Shown: positions 1-6,221, numbered from the stretch's first letter. The stretch is 6,922 nucleotides of DNA from Cyanobacteria bacterium UBA11370 (GCA_003486645.1 DNGI01000334.1:1-6922), one strand, 5' to 3'. The notes: generated from the sequence alone by a model not told the origin. Numbers and translations: made by a program.

Positions 1-151
1 CTGGATCTATAACGAAAGTCTGATGCACCTCATACCCAGTTGCCGTCAAAGATAGTAGATAGGAAAGACTTGGAGGACAAGGGGGACAAGGGGGACAAGG
101 GAGACAACGAAAGTTTTTCCTCGCTACCAACTACTTTTGACCAAACCCAAT
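1..151. other. Left edge, no gene recognised
   Basis: This stretch lies downstream of pdxH and runs to the window edge. One plus frame is open from base 2 to a stop ending at base 53, and one minus frame is open from about base 50 to the edge. Either could be the end of a neighbouring gene, but both are too short to identify. The only distinctive content is a 9-base G-rich tandem repeat at 76-107. No terminator hairpin for pdxH was seen. Confidence 0.4.
76..107. repeat. 9-base tandem repeat GACAAGGGG
   Basis: Two exact copies of GACAAGGGG (76-84, 85-93), one variant ending in A (94-102) and a partial copy GACAA (103-107) stand head to tail. The tract lies about 45 bases beyond the pdxH stop codon. 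The period of nine keeps a reading frame and produces a collagen-like Lys-Gly-Asp run on the plus strand, which I do not take as coding. The period differs from the heptamers elsewhere in the window. Confidence 0.85.
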
Positions 152-796
152 CTAAGGAGATAACCGTTGAATCGTCCAGCGACCATCCTCTAAAGGGCGA
201 TAAAGTAACCTGTCGTGCAACCGACTAGGACGACCCTGCCAAAACTCAATCGCTGAGGGAATTAATCGAAAACCTCCCCACTGAGGTGGACGCGGCACAG
301 ATTTATTGTGGTATTCTTCTTTTAAATGGGATAACCGTGCCTCTAGCACCTCACGACTATCAACAACTTGACTTTGATTGGAAACCCAAGCGCCAAGTTG
401 AGAATCCCTAGGACGGCTTTGGAAATAACGATCCGATTCTGCGGGTGAAACCTTTTCAACTCGCCCTTCAATTCGCACCTGTCGTTCCAGTTGAACCCAC
501 CAAAAGGCGATCGCTCCCCAAGGATTCTCCAACAACTGCTGTCCTTTATAACTTTCGTAGTTAGTAAAAAACACAAATCCCCGCTGATCGTAGTCTTTAA
601 GTAATACCATCCGAGCAGAAGGTTTACCCTCCAATGTCGCCGTAGCCAGAGTCATGGCATTGGGTTCTGGTAATTGAGCTGCTATAGCCTGGTCAAACCA
701 AATTTTAAATTGCTCAAAAGGATTAGAGTGAACATCCGTTTCACTCAACCCTTGCAATGTGTACTCCTTCCGTAAATCCGCGACGTTTTGCTCCAT
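152..796 (-). CDS. pdxH: Pyridoxamine 5'-phosphate oxidase (PdxH)
   Basis: This FMN enzyme oxidises pyridoxamine 5'-phosphate or pyridoxine 5'-phosphate to pyridoxal 5'-phosphate with oxygen, in the cytoplasm. The 214 residues match the usual family length of about 210-220. Visible family blocks are [10 protein letters not shown] (8-17), RMVLLKD (62-68), [10 protein letters not shown] (76-85) and RQVRIEG (105-111) around the FMN phosphate, [16 protein letters not shown] (124-139) for substrate phosphate, WGGF (173-176), the signature [13 protein letters not shown] (184-196), and the C-terminal W-x3-RLSP (207-214). All expected core blocks are present, so the gene looks intact. The start at 796 gives the normal N-terminus; no strong Shine-Dalgarno sequence precedes it. 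A HIP1 site lies inside the gene at 507-514. It is divergent from the LapA-domain gene. PLP is also the cofactor of SpeA in this window, but nothing links their expression. Confidence 0.96.
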   Translation of the reverse strand: MEQNVADLRKEYTLQGLSETDVHSNPFEQFKIWFDQAIAAQLPEPNAMTLATATLEGKPSARMVLLKDYDQRGFVFFTNYESYKGQQLLENPWGAIAFWWVQLERQVRIEGRVEKVSPAESDRYFQSRPRDSQLGAWVSNQSQVVDSREVLEARLSHLKEEYHNKSVPRPPQWGGFRLIPSAIEFWQGRPSRLHDRLLYRPLEDGRWTIQRLSP

Positions 797-910
797 TTTG
801 TCTTAATTCTCGCCGTTGTACTCATAGCCTACTGTTTCTTCCCCTATCCCCCACCCTTTCTGAGCTTTCCACAAGATTGCTAAAATTGGCAAGCGACTGT
901 AGAGTTTACG

Positions 911-998
911 GATTTTGGATTTTGGATTTTGGATTTTGGATTTTGGATTTTGGACTTCGGCGTGAGCGCTCAGTCGAACGATTTTGGATTTTGGATTA
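911..998. repeat. GATTTTG heptamer array (STRR), interrupted
   Basis: Six exact GATTTTG units run from 911 to 952. After a 27-base interruption two more exact units follow (980-993) and then a partial GATTA. Heptameric short tandem repeats of this kind are well known in filamentous cyanobacteria. The same heptamer recurs inside the speA coding region at 4418-4439, which shows that the family is dispersed. Confidence 0.95.
953..979. mobile_element. 27-base hairpin element in array (SDR-like)
   Basis: A 27-base segment unlike the heptamer sits between two intact units, and deleting it restores a continuous phased array. It contains the perfect palindrome TGAGCGCTCA (963-972) and outer arms TTCGGC and GTCGAA, giving an imperfect hairpin with one G·T pair and one bulged base. 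Small dispersed repeats of 21-27 bases, often embedded in heptamer arrays and sharing hairpin structure, are described for Nostoc. Size, structure and site match that class. Mobility here is inferred; no second copy lies in the window. Confidence 0.65.
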
Positions 999-1080
999 AG
1001 CGAATAGGCATTCAATCAGAACCTCGCTAAATGTTGTCAAACTAATTGTGGAATGGGCATCTTGCCTGTCATCTGCCCAA

Positions 1081-1086
1081 TATAAC
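1081..1086 (+). promoter_or_regulatory. Possible -10 box for LapA-domain gene
   Basis: TATAAC lies 71 bases before the start codon and resembles a sigma-70 -10 element. No matching -35 hexamer was found at the usual 16-18 base spacing (TTGCCT lies only 13 bases upstream), so this is a weak candidate. Confidence 0.25.
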
Positions 1087-1099
1087 TTACACAGGAAAA

Positions 1100-1127
1100 A
1101 TCTAAGATCTAAAATCTAAAGTCTAAA
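1100..1127. repeat. ATCTAAA heptamer array
   Basis: Four phased heptamers stand in a row: ATCTAAG, ATCTAAA, ATCTAAA and GTCTAAA, with a degenerate ATGTTAA after them. The array ends 30 bases before the LapA-domain start codon, so it would lie in the 5' leader if transcription starts at the TATAAC box. It is a different heptamer family from the GATTTTG array upstream. Confidence 0.85.
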
Positions 1128-1157
1128 ATGTTAAATTGCTAGTTAAGGGTTTAACGA

Positions 1158-1517
1158 ATGCGACAAATTAATTTTTTGATTATTTTTGCGGTCTGTTTGG
1201 CTCTGGTTTTGTTTAGTATGGAAAATACTGAGCCTGTGGTAATTCGCATTATTGATGGCGTTGAAATTGAAGCTCCCCTAGCTATTGAATTAATTTTTGC
1301 TATGGGGTTTGGGGCTGTTCTTGCTTGGATTTTCAGCGTTTGGACTCGGTTAACGCGCACACTTGAGTCTCGTCAAGTCCTACGGGAAATCCGCTCTAAA
1401 GATGAACGCATTCAGGAATTAGAGCAAGATGTGGAACGTTACAAAGCAGAAATTGAAGTAGAACCAGAACCCCTATCTTCATCTGAAGCAATCACAGAAG
1501 TGGCAATGGTAGAGTAG
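1158..1517 (+). CDS. LapA-domain (DUF1049) small membrane protein
   Basis: The 119-residue protein has two hydrophobic segments (about 5-20 and 41-62) joined by a short loop with the family-like NTEPVVIRI stretch (23-31), then a charged, coiled-coil-prone tail (about 66-100) and an acidic end. This is the architecture of the lipopolysaccharide-assembly LapA-domain family (DUF1049). Enterobacterial LapA helps control LPS synthesis through LpxC turnover; in cyanobacteria the function is not established, so only the family is claimed. The start at 1158 is backed by AAGGG (1145-1149) with 8 bases of spacing. The stop TAG is followed at once by TTGTTGG heptamers. It points the same way as scpA, 78 bases ahead, and the two could be cotranscribed. 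Confidence 0.82.
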   Translation: MRQINFLIIFAVCLALVLFSMENTEPVVIRIIDGVEIEAPLAIELIFAMGFGAVLAWIFSVWTRLTRTLESRQVLREIRSKDERIQELEQDVERYKAEIEVEPEPLSSSEAITEVAMVE

Positions 1518-1601
1518 TTGTTGGTTGTTGGTTGTTGGTTATTTGTTGTTTGTTGTTTGCCTGTTGTCCTTTGTTGTTCTAATGACTAATGACCAATGAC
1601 C
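1518..1601. repeat. Twelve phased heptamers joining two genes
   Basis: From the base after the TAG stop of the LapA-domain gene, twelve heptamers run without a phase break. They are three TTGTTGG, one TTATTTG, two TTGTTTG, three degenerate units (CCTGTTG, TCCTTTG, TTGTTCT), then AATGACT and two AATGACC. The last unit contains the start codon of scpA (1596-1598). The intergenic gap is therefore nothing but repeat, and the heptamer family changes along it while the period is kept. Confidence 0.93.
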
Positions 1602-2399
1602 ACTCCAACACCTGCAACTGAAGCGATCGCTCTGTTAATTGACTTAGCTCAACGGGGAGAAATTAATCCTTGGGATGTCCAGGTGATTGAGGTTATTGAC
1701 CGTTATTTAAGTACTTTACCTCTAGGGAGTGATACGGAAGCCGATCCCGGCGATACCGATTTATCTCAATCGGGACAAGCATTTTTGTGGGCATCGATGT
1801 TAGTCTTACTCAAAGCTGATACTCTCGAACGGTTAGAGCAGCCGGATGAGCCAGAACTGACCGAGGTAGATGAAGAAATAGATACTACTGACGGAACACG
1901 ATTACCTCTGTATTTAGAACGCCATCTGCGCCGCCGTACCGCCGCACCGCCACCCAAGCGACGACCTGTCACCCTGTCTGAACTGATTGAACAGTTGCAG
2001 CAGATGGCATCTCAACTGGAAGATACCCCTTCCCGTACTCGTTCCAAGCGTCCCCGTTCACTCTCTCAGGCTAAAGCTGCCAAAGCGATCGCTCATCTAG
2101 CCCATGATGAAAATTTAACTGAAATTGCTCAACGGCTGGAAGTATTGATTTCTCGTCATTGGCAAGAATTATCTGCGGGAAAGGATTGGCTGAATTTAGA
2201 GCAGTTGTTAGAGTGGTGGACGATATCAACAACAGCATCAGCGATCGCCGATACCGAAACGGCGGTTGATGCCTCTGAAGATCCAGCACATGACCGAGTG
2301 GGTGTCTTCTGGGCACTGCTTTTGTTGTCAGCTCAGTCTAAGGTTGAATTATCCCAAGAGGAGTTCTACCATGACTTAAAAATTCGGGTGCTGGATTAA
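1596..2399 (+). CDS. scpA: Segregation and condensation protein A (ScpA)
   Basis: ScpA is the kleisin that bridges the two SMC heads and, with ScpB, forms the bacterial condensin that compacts and segregates the chromosome. The 267 residues fit the family. The N-terminal SMC-neck-binding region reads ALLIDLAQRGEINPWDVQVI (12-31) and continues EVIDRYL, a strong ScpA block. A second helix is FLWASMLVLLKADTLE (63-78), an acidic then basic linker spans about 85-165, and the C-terminal winged-helix part has RVGVFWALLLLSAQSKVELS (234-253). An in-frame TGA at 1590-1592 fixes 1596 as the first possible start; no Shine-Dalgarno sequence precedes it because the upstream DNA is heptamer repeat. No scpB or smc gene is in the window. 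Three HIP1 sites lie inside (1623, 2085, 2241). Confidence 0.93.
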   Translation: MTTPTPATEAIALLIDLAQRGEINPWDVQVIEVIDRYLSTLPLGSDTEADPGDTDLSQSGQAFLWASMLVLLKADTLERLEQPDEPELTEVDEEIDTTDGTRLPLYLERHLRRRTAAPPPKRRPVTLSELIEQLQQMASQLEDTPSRTRSKRPRSLSQAKAAKAIAHLAHDENLTEIAQRLEVLISRHWQELSAGKDWLNLEQLLEWWTISTTASAIADTETAVDASEDPAHDRVGVFWALLLLSAQSKVELSQEEFYHDLKIRVLD

Positions 2400-2523
2400 C
2401 CCGATTAAGGGTGCTATCTAAGGTCAAGAGTTGTAGTTTGATTCGTGATAGTGAGATTGACTACGATAGCAAGCACTCATCCTATCAGGAGCATCTAGCG
2501 CTTGCCTACAGATGAGAAAATCC

Positions 2524-2561
2524 GGAATACTAGAGCTAACCTGGGTGGCTCAACCTATTCC
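2524..2561. other. Two-stem hairpin in the gap
   Basis: GGAATA (2524-2529) pairs with TATTCC (2556-2561), and inside it GAGC (2533-2536) pairs with GCTC (2548-2551). The internal loops are CTA and AACC, and the apical loop has 11 bases. No T-run follows on the plus strand. It could be part of a structured leader or small RNA, or be chance. Confidence 0.4.
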
Positions 2562-2601
2562 TAAAAAGATTCAGATGTAGTCATTAATTCTTCAGTCGAT
2601 G

Positions 2602-2622
2602 ATTAACAAACCTATTGTTAAT
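2602..2622. promoter_or_regulatory. Perfect 8-bp inverted repeat, possible operator
   Basis: ATTAACAA and TTGTTAAT form an exact 8-bp inverted repeat around a 5-base spacer (ACCTA). The AT-rich, symmetrical 21-base form resembles a dimeric regulator site more than a stable hairpin. It lies 152 bases before the next start codon. No regulator is assigned. Confidence 0.4.
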
Positions 2623-2716
2623 TTGCCGATTGAATGACCTGATCCCTACCATCATTCCGGTATATAGGATGAGGTCTATCCACAACAGTCCGACGTGCTA
2701 GCGACAGACTCGTTAG

Positions 2717-2728
2717 AATCAGACTCAA
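2717..2728 (+). promoter_or_regulatory. 12-base leader motif shared with speA
   Basis: AATCAGACTCAA lies 46 bases before the start codon at 2775. The same 12 bases occur in the same sense 49 bases before the speA start (complement of 6222-6233). With the following bases the match extends to AATCAGACTCAAWTG, one mismatch in 15. The function is unknown. Confidence 0.3.
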
Positions 2729-2774
2729 TTGACCCAATCAACCATGTGTGGCATAGCTTGAGGAAAAAATATTT

Positions 2775-3938
2775 ATGAAGGCCATGATTCTGGCGGCTGG
2801 TAAAGGGACTCGGGTTCGTCCCATTACTTACACCATTCCTAAACCATTAATTCCCATCCTGCAAAAACCTGTTATGGAATTTTTGCTGGAACTTTTACGA
2901 CAGCATGGCTTTGACCAAATTGTCGTCAACGTTTCTCACCTCGCCAATGAAATTGAAGGCTATTTCCGCGATGGTCAACGATTTGGCGTTCAAATTGCTT
3001 ATTCCTTTGAGGGTCGAATTGTCGATGGTCAACTTGTGGGAGAAGCGGTTGGATCAGCGGGAGGAATGCGTAAGATCCAAGACTTTTATCCCTTTTTTGA
3101 CGATACTTTTGTTGTCCTTTGCGGTGATGCACTGATTGACCTTGACTTATCCGCCGCCGTGAAGTGGCATAGAGAAAAAGGTGCAATTGCCACGATTGTT
3201 ACCAAATCTGTACCCAGAGACCAGGTTTCCAGCTATGGGGTCGTGGTAACCGATGAGACAGGTCGAGTCAAAACCTTTCAGGAAAAACCTTCCGTAGAAG
3301 AAGCACTGAGTACCAATATCAACACGGGCATTTATATTTTTGAGCCAGAAGTTTTAGATTATATCCCATCCGGTCAGGAATATGACATCGGCGGCGAACT
3401 ATTTCCCAGACTCGTAGAAATGGATGCGCCATTTTATGCTGTGTCTATGGATTTTCAATGGGTCGATATTGGTAAAGTCCCAGACTACTGGCATGCGGTT
3501 CGGGGTGTATTAATGGGAGAGATTAAAAATGTATCGATTCCAGGTAAGGAAATCGCGCCCGGTGTCTATACGGGTTTGAATGTAGCGGTGAATTGGGACA
3601 AAGTTGACATTACAGGCCCAGTTTATATTGGGGCGATGACCCATATTGAAGATGGGGCAAAAATTATTGGTCCAACGATGATTGGTCCGAATTGTTGGGT
3701 TTGTAAAGGAGCAACCGTTGATAATAGCGTCATCTTTGAATACTCCCGTCTGGGTCCTGGAGTACGCTTAGTCGATAAGCTGGTATTTGGACGTTACTGT
3801 GTTGACAAAACGGGTGCAACGATTGATGTTCAAGCAGCGGCGTTAGATTGGCTGATTACCGACACCCGCCGAATGCCACTGTGCAACGAACCCGAAGAAC
3901 AGCAGGCGATCGCTGAACTTCTTGGAAATGGGAGTTAG
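2775..3938 (+). CDS. NDP-sugar pyrophosphorylase, likely mannose-1-P guanylyltransferase
   Basis: The enzyme should join a sugar 1-phosphate to an NTP, giving an NDP-sugar for polysaccharide or glycan synthesis in the cytoplasm. Residues 1-240 form a nucleotidyltransferase domain: the signature LAAGKGTRVRPIT (6-18) binds the triphosphate, followed by KP (23-24), GSAGG (93-97), the metal-binding Asp in CGD (116-118), EKP (170-172), NTGIYIF (183-189) and WVDIG (229-233). Residues about 280-350 show hexapeptide-type repeats (TGPVYIG, IIGPTMIG) of a left-handed beta-helix. This fusion is typical of proteins annotated as mannose-1-phosphate guanylyltransferase in cyanobacteria, but glucose-1-phosphate thymidylyl- or uridylyltransferase cannot be excluded. 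The 387-residue length is normal. The start is supported by GAGG (2760-2763). It stands alone, convergent with speA; the stop TAG opens directly into heptamers. Confidence 0.88.
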   Translation: MKAMILAAGKGTRVRPITYTIPKPLIPILQKPVMEFLLELLRQHGFDQIVVNVSHLANEIEGYFRDGQRFGVQIAYSFEGRIVDGQLVGEAVGSAGGMRKIQDFYPFFDDTFVVLCGDALIDLDLSAAVKWHREKGAIATIVTKSVPRDQVSSYGVVVTDETGRVKTFQEKPSVEEALSTNINTGIYIFEPEVLDYIPSGQEYDIGGELFPRLVEMDAPFYAVSMDFQWVDIGKVPDYWHAVRGVLMGEIKNVSIPGKEIAPGVYTGLNVAVNWDKVDITGPVYIGAMTHIEDGAKIIGPTMIGPNCWVCKGATVDNSVIFEYSRLGPGVRLVDKLVFGRYCVDKTGATIDVQAAALDWLITDTRRMPLCNEPEEQQAIAELLGNGS

Positions 3939-3966
3939 TTCTTAGTTATTAGCGATTGGTCATTGG
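3939..3966. repeat. Short heptamer tract after the stop codon
   Basis: Directly after the TAG stop come four phased heptamers: TTCTTAG, TTATTAG, CGATTGG and TCATTGG. They are degenerate members of the families seen elsewhere; the last two read as the complement of the AATGACC type. Confidence 0.7.
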
Positions 3967-4023
3967 TCCTTCTTGGCAGCGGATTTGATAGCGGATGTAA
4001 CGGATGAAGGACTAATGACTAAT
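3955..4023 (+). terminator. 18-bp inverted repeat between convergent genes
   Basis: ATTGGTCATTGGTCCTTC (3955-3972) pairs with GAAGGACTAATGACTAAT (4006-4023) around a 33-base loop. In plus-strand RNA there are 16 Watson-Crick and two G·U pairs; in minus-strand RNA the two positions become A·C mismatches. The arms are made from opposed heptamer tracts. It lies in the 3' region of the sugar-nucleotide gene and could end or stabilise its transcript, but there is no T-run, so it is not a standard intrinsic terminator. Confidence 0.4.
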
Positions 4024-4107
4024 ACCTAATGATGATTGATAAACAACCAACAACTAATAACAAGCAACCAACAACTAATAACAAACAACCAACAACCAAC
4101 AACTAAT
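4010..4107. repeat. Fourteen phased heptamers ending at the speA stop
   Basis: Read on the plus strand, 14 consecutive heptamers run: GACTAAT twice, ACCTAAT, GATGATT, GATAAAC, then AACCAAC, AACTAAT and AACAA(A/G)C types. Part of it forms a 21-base higher-order unit, ACAACCA-ACAACTA-ATAACAA, present at 4043-4063 and again at 4064-4084 with one change. The final unit contains the speA stop codon (TAG on the minus strand, 4103-4105). On the speA mRNA strand the array begins TTGTTGG, as after the LapA-domain gene. Confidence 0.93.
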
Positions 4108-6172
4108 ATAAATACGTATAACTACTAAGGCTTTGCTCGTAGTTTTGTAACAACCGTTGAGATTCTTCCAGGGTGATCCGATTTTCTTGCAATGCTTGTT
4201 CAGTGCGACGACGAATACTCTCGACTAAATCTTCAGCGTCGTACTGCACGTAACCTAAAACTTCTGTAACTGTATCCCCCTTAACGACGTGTTCAATTTC
4301 ATAGCCTCTAGGTGTTAACTGAATGTGAACGGTATTGGTATCACCAAACAGGTTATGTAAGTTCCCCATAATCTCTTGATAAGCACCCGCCAGAAATAAA
4401 CCTAAATAATAAGGTTCTTTGGATTTTGGATTTTGGATTGTGCTTTGTGCCGCTACACTCATCGATTTGGGATTGGAGGTTTTTGGCTGTTTCTTTTCTC
4501 TTTCTGTGTCCCTTTCTCCTACCTGTCTTAAGGGATGAAGTTCTAGCACTGATTTAACATCCCGTAAGTCAATAAATTGGTTAATCTTACCATCACTATC
4601 ACAGGTGAGATCCGCTAAAATACCCCGACGTGTGGGTTCTTCGTCGAGTCGGTGGATAGGCATAATGGGAAATAGCTGGTTAATTGCCCAAGAATCAGGA
4701 ACAGATTGAAAGACAGATAAGTTGACATAATAAATTGATGCCATGATTTTTTCCAAGTCCTCCAAATCGTCAGGAACATAATCTTGAGTCCTAACAATTT
4801 GCAGAATTTTTTCACAGCAAGACCAGTATAATTGCTCGGCTCTAGCACGCTGGGTTAGGCTAAGATAACCGAGATTAAAAAGGCTTTTTGCTTCTTCATT
4901 AAACTGGATAGCATCGTGATAGGCTTCTTGGTAATTCTCAACGTTGATAGTCCGGTAAGTTTCCCAAAGATTGCGGATGATTAGATGTTCTTTTTCTTGA
5001 ATGGGTGTTGGTTCTCCCGGCAAAACATCACTAGTATTGAGAACATCGAAGATGAGAACCGATTGATGAGAGGCGATCGCTCTCCCACTCTCACTAATTA
5101 ACACAGGTACGGGAAGTTGACGAGCTTCGCAGGCTTCCTTAACTTCAGCAACAATATCATTAGCATAATTCTGCATATTGTAGTTTTTTGAGGCGTGGAA
5201 GTTCGTTTTAGAGCCGTCATAGTCAATGGCTAACCCACCCCCCACATCTAAATACTGCATATTTGCACCTAAATTCTTCAGTTCTACATAAATTTGACTC
5301 GCTTCTCGAATCGCGTCTTTAATCACACTAATTGCCGAAATTTGAGAACCGATATGGAAGTGTAAGAGTTGTAATGAATTGAGCATTCCCGCATTTCTTA
5401 ACTGATCAACACAGGAAATAATTTCTGGAATGGTTAAACCAAATTTAGCGCGATCGCCTGTTGATTCTCCCCAACGACCCGTGCCTTTTGTGGTTAATTT
5501 TGCTCGTACTCCTACCACCGGTTCAATTGCCAATTGAGCCGCGATATCAATCACTAATTGCACTTCTTCAAGTTGCTCTAATACAATTACGGGTTTGTGT
5601 CCTAATCGCGTGGCTAATAGGGCAGTTTCAATATACTCTCGGTCTTTATAACCATTGCAAATTAGTAAAGAATTCGGCGTTTTTAACGTTGCCAGAGCAA
5701 TCATCAATTCAGGTTTAGAACCCGCTTCAAGCCCAAACTGATACGGCTCACCGAACCGCACCAAATCCTCAACCAAATGGCGATTTTGGTTACACTTTAC
5801 GGGATAAACCCCCTGATAAGCATCACCATATTTATAGCGAGCGATCGCTTTAGCAAAACAAGCATTTAACCGCTCAATTCGGTCTTCTAAAATATCCGAA
5901 AACCGAATTAAAAGAGGCAGTCCTAAATTCCGCTGCTTGAGTGCTTCTACCAATTCCAACAAATCCAAAGACCCGCCACGATCGCCTTTAGGAGAAACCG
6001 TCACATGACCTGCGGCGTTAATTGAAAAATAGGGTTCTCCCCATCCCTGAATTCGATAAAGTTTCTCGCTATCCTCAATCGTCCAGCTAGGTCGTGATAT
6101 CTCAGAATTAGGGTAATGTGAGAGTTGGGTTTCCTGGCTAATATCGATTGTAGGAGTTAGCTCTACCGTCAT
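4103..6172 (-). CDS. speA: Biosynthetic arginine decarboxylase (SpeA)
   Basis: SpeA removes CO2 from arginine to give agmatine, the first step of polyamine synthesis, using PLP. The 689 residues are slightly long for the family (E. coli about 658). Visible motifs are the PLP lysine in YPVKCNQN (K126), HFHIGSQIS (271-279), the glycine-rich phosphate loop DVGGGLAIDYDG (309-320), SESGRAI (360-366), the active-site cysteine in DLTCDSDG (C524), and NLHNLFGDTN (604-613). Residues about 549-585, between LELH and EPYYLG, form a hydrophilic low-complexity stretch (TEREKKQPKTSNPKS, then IQNPKSK) that looks like an insertion; its end is encoded by an in-frame GATTTTG-family repeat. The start at 6172 has AAAGG 12 bases upstream. 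It is convergent with the sugar-nucleotide gene and divergent from crr7. All catalytic motifs are kept, so activity is expected. Confidence 0.96.
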   Translation of the reverse strand: MTVELTPTIDISQETQLSHYPNSEISRPSWTIEDSEKLYRIQGWGEPYFSINAAGHVTVSPKGDRGGSLDLLELVEALKQRNLGLPLLIRFSDILEDRIERLNACFAKAIARYKYGDAYQGVYPVKCNQNRHLVEDLVRFGEPYQFGLEAGSKPELMIALATLKTPNSLLICNGYKDREYIETALLATRLGHKPVIVLEQLEEVQLVIDIAAQLAIEPVVGVRAKLTTKGTGRWGESTGDRAKFGLTIPEIISCVDQLRNAGMLNSLQLLHFHIGSQISAISVIKDAIREASQIYVELKNLGANMQYLDVGGGLAIDYDGSKTNFHASKNYNMQNYANDIVAEVKEACEARQLPVPVLISESGRAIASHQSVLIFDVLNTSDVLPGEPTPIQEKEHLIIRNLWETYRTINVENYQEAYHDAIQFNEEAKSLFNLGYLSLTQRARAEQLYWSCCEKILQIVRTQDYVPDDLEDLEKIMASIYYVNLSVFQSVPDSWAINQLFPIMPIHRLDEEPTRRGILADLTCDSDGKINQFIDLRDVKSVLELHPLRQVGERDTEREKKQPKTSNPKSMSVAAQSTIQNPKSKEPYYLGLFLAGAYQEIMGNLHNLFGDTNTVHIQLTPRGYEIEHVVKGDTVTEVLGYVQYDAEDLVESIRRRTEQALQENRITLEESQRLLQNYEQSLSSYTYLY
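4418..4439. repeat. GATTTTG heptamers inside speA
   Basis: Two exact GATTTTG units (4422-4435) with partial units on both sides lie within the speA coding sequence. Read on the speA strand they encode IQNPKSK in frame. A decayed pair, GATTTGG-GATTGGA, lies at 4464-4477 and encodes part of SNPKS. The sequence matches the intergenic array at 911-993. Confidence 0.9.
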
Positions 6173-6221
6173 GATTGTTTTCAGCCTTTAATTACGGTTT
6201 GCGATCGTCACTTTAGCGCAT

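Larger units (their letters stand above)
797..1157. other. Divergent gap filled with heptamer repeats
   Basis: This 361-base gap separates pdxH (minus) from the LapA-domain gene (plus), so promoters for both should lie here. It holds a GATTTTG array (911-998) broken by a 27-base hairpin element, and an ATCTAAA array (1100-1127). Candidate coding frames over the first array on both strands translate only the repeat (for example QNPKSKI on the minus strand) and are not believed. A clear paired -35/-10 promoter was not found on either strand. Confidence 0.7.
2400..2774. other. Gap with many small inverted repeats
   Basis: The 375 bases between scpA and the sugar-nucleotide gene contain no convincing gene. 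The left half carries several short complementary pairs: GCTATC (2413-2418) with GATAGC (2465-2470), next to GTAGT (2433-2437) with ACTAC (2460-2464); CTCATC (2476-2481) with GATGAG (2511-2516); and the hairpins listed separately. None ends in a T-run, so no intrinsic terminator for scpA is called. A direct repeat CAGACTC occurs at 2705-2711 and 2720-2726. A promoter for the next gene should lie here; TATAGGAT (2663-2670) is a possible -10 region without a good -35. The Shine-Dalgarno sequence is GAGG at 2760-2763. Confidence 0.6.

Noticed and set aside
76..107. G-quadruplex in the 9-base repeat
   Set aside because: Only three runs of three or more G are present (81-85, 90-94, 99-101); a fourth is missing within reach.
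40..228. Plus-strand open frame with a collagen-like Lys-Gly-Asp run
   Set aside because: The run is only the translation of the 9-base tandem repeat; the frame begins with TTG, overlaps the pdxH 3' end and has no other protein-like feature.
757..1015. Open frames on both strands over the GATTTTG array
   Set aside because: They mainly translate the heptamer (QNPKSKI or WILDFGF) and stay open because the repeat has no stops. No ribosome site or recognisable domain.
2512..2580. 22-codon plus-strand frame (starts MRKSGILELTWV)
   Set aside because: No Shine-Dalgarno sequence, many uncommon codons, and it covers a hairpin. Possible small protein but nothing supports it.
2744..2761. 5-codon frame MCGIA ending in the next gene's ribosome site
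   Set aside because: It resembles the N-terminus of class II glutamine amidotransferases, but five codons are too few to mean homology; most likely chance. A coupling leader cannot be excluded.
4010..4107. CRISPR-like array
   Set aside because: Units are seven bases with no spacers; this is a simple tandem repeat, as are those at 1518 and 6821.
4615..4848. Second minus-strand frame inside speA
   Set aside because: It lies wholly within conserved speA sequence in another frame and shows no family motif; it is a shadow.
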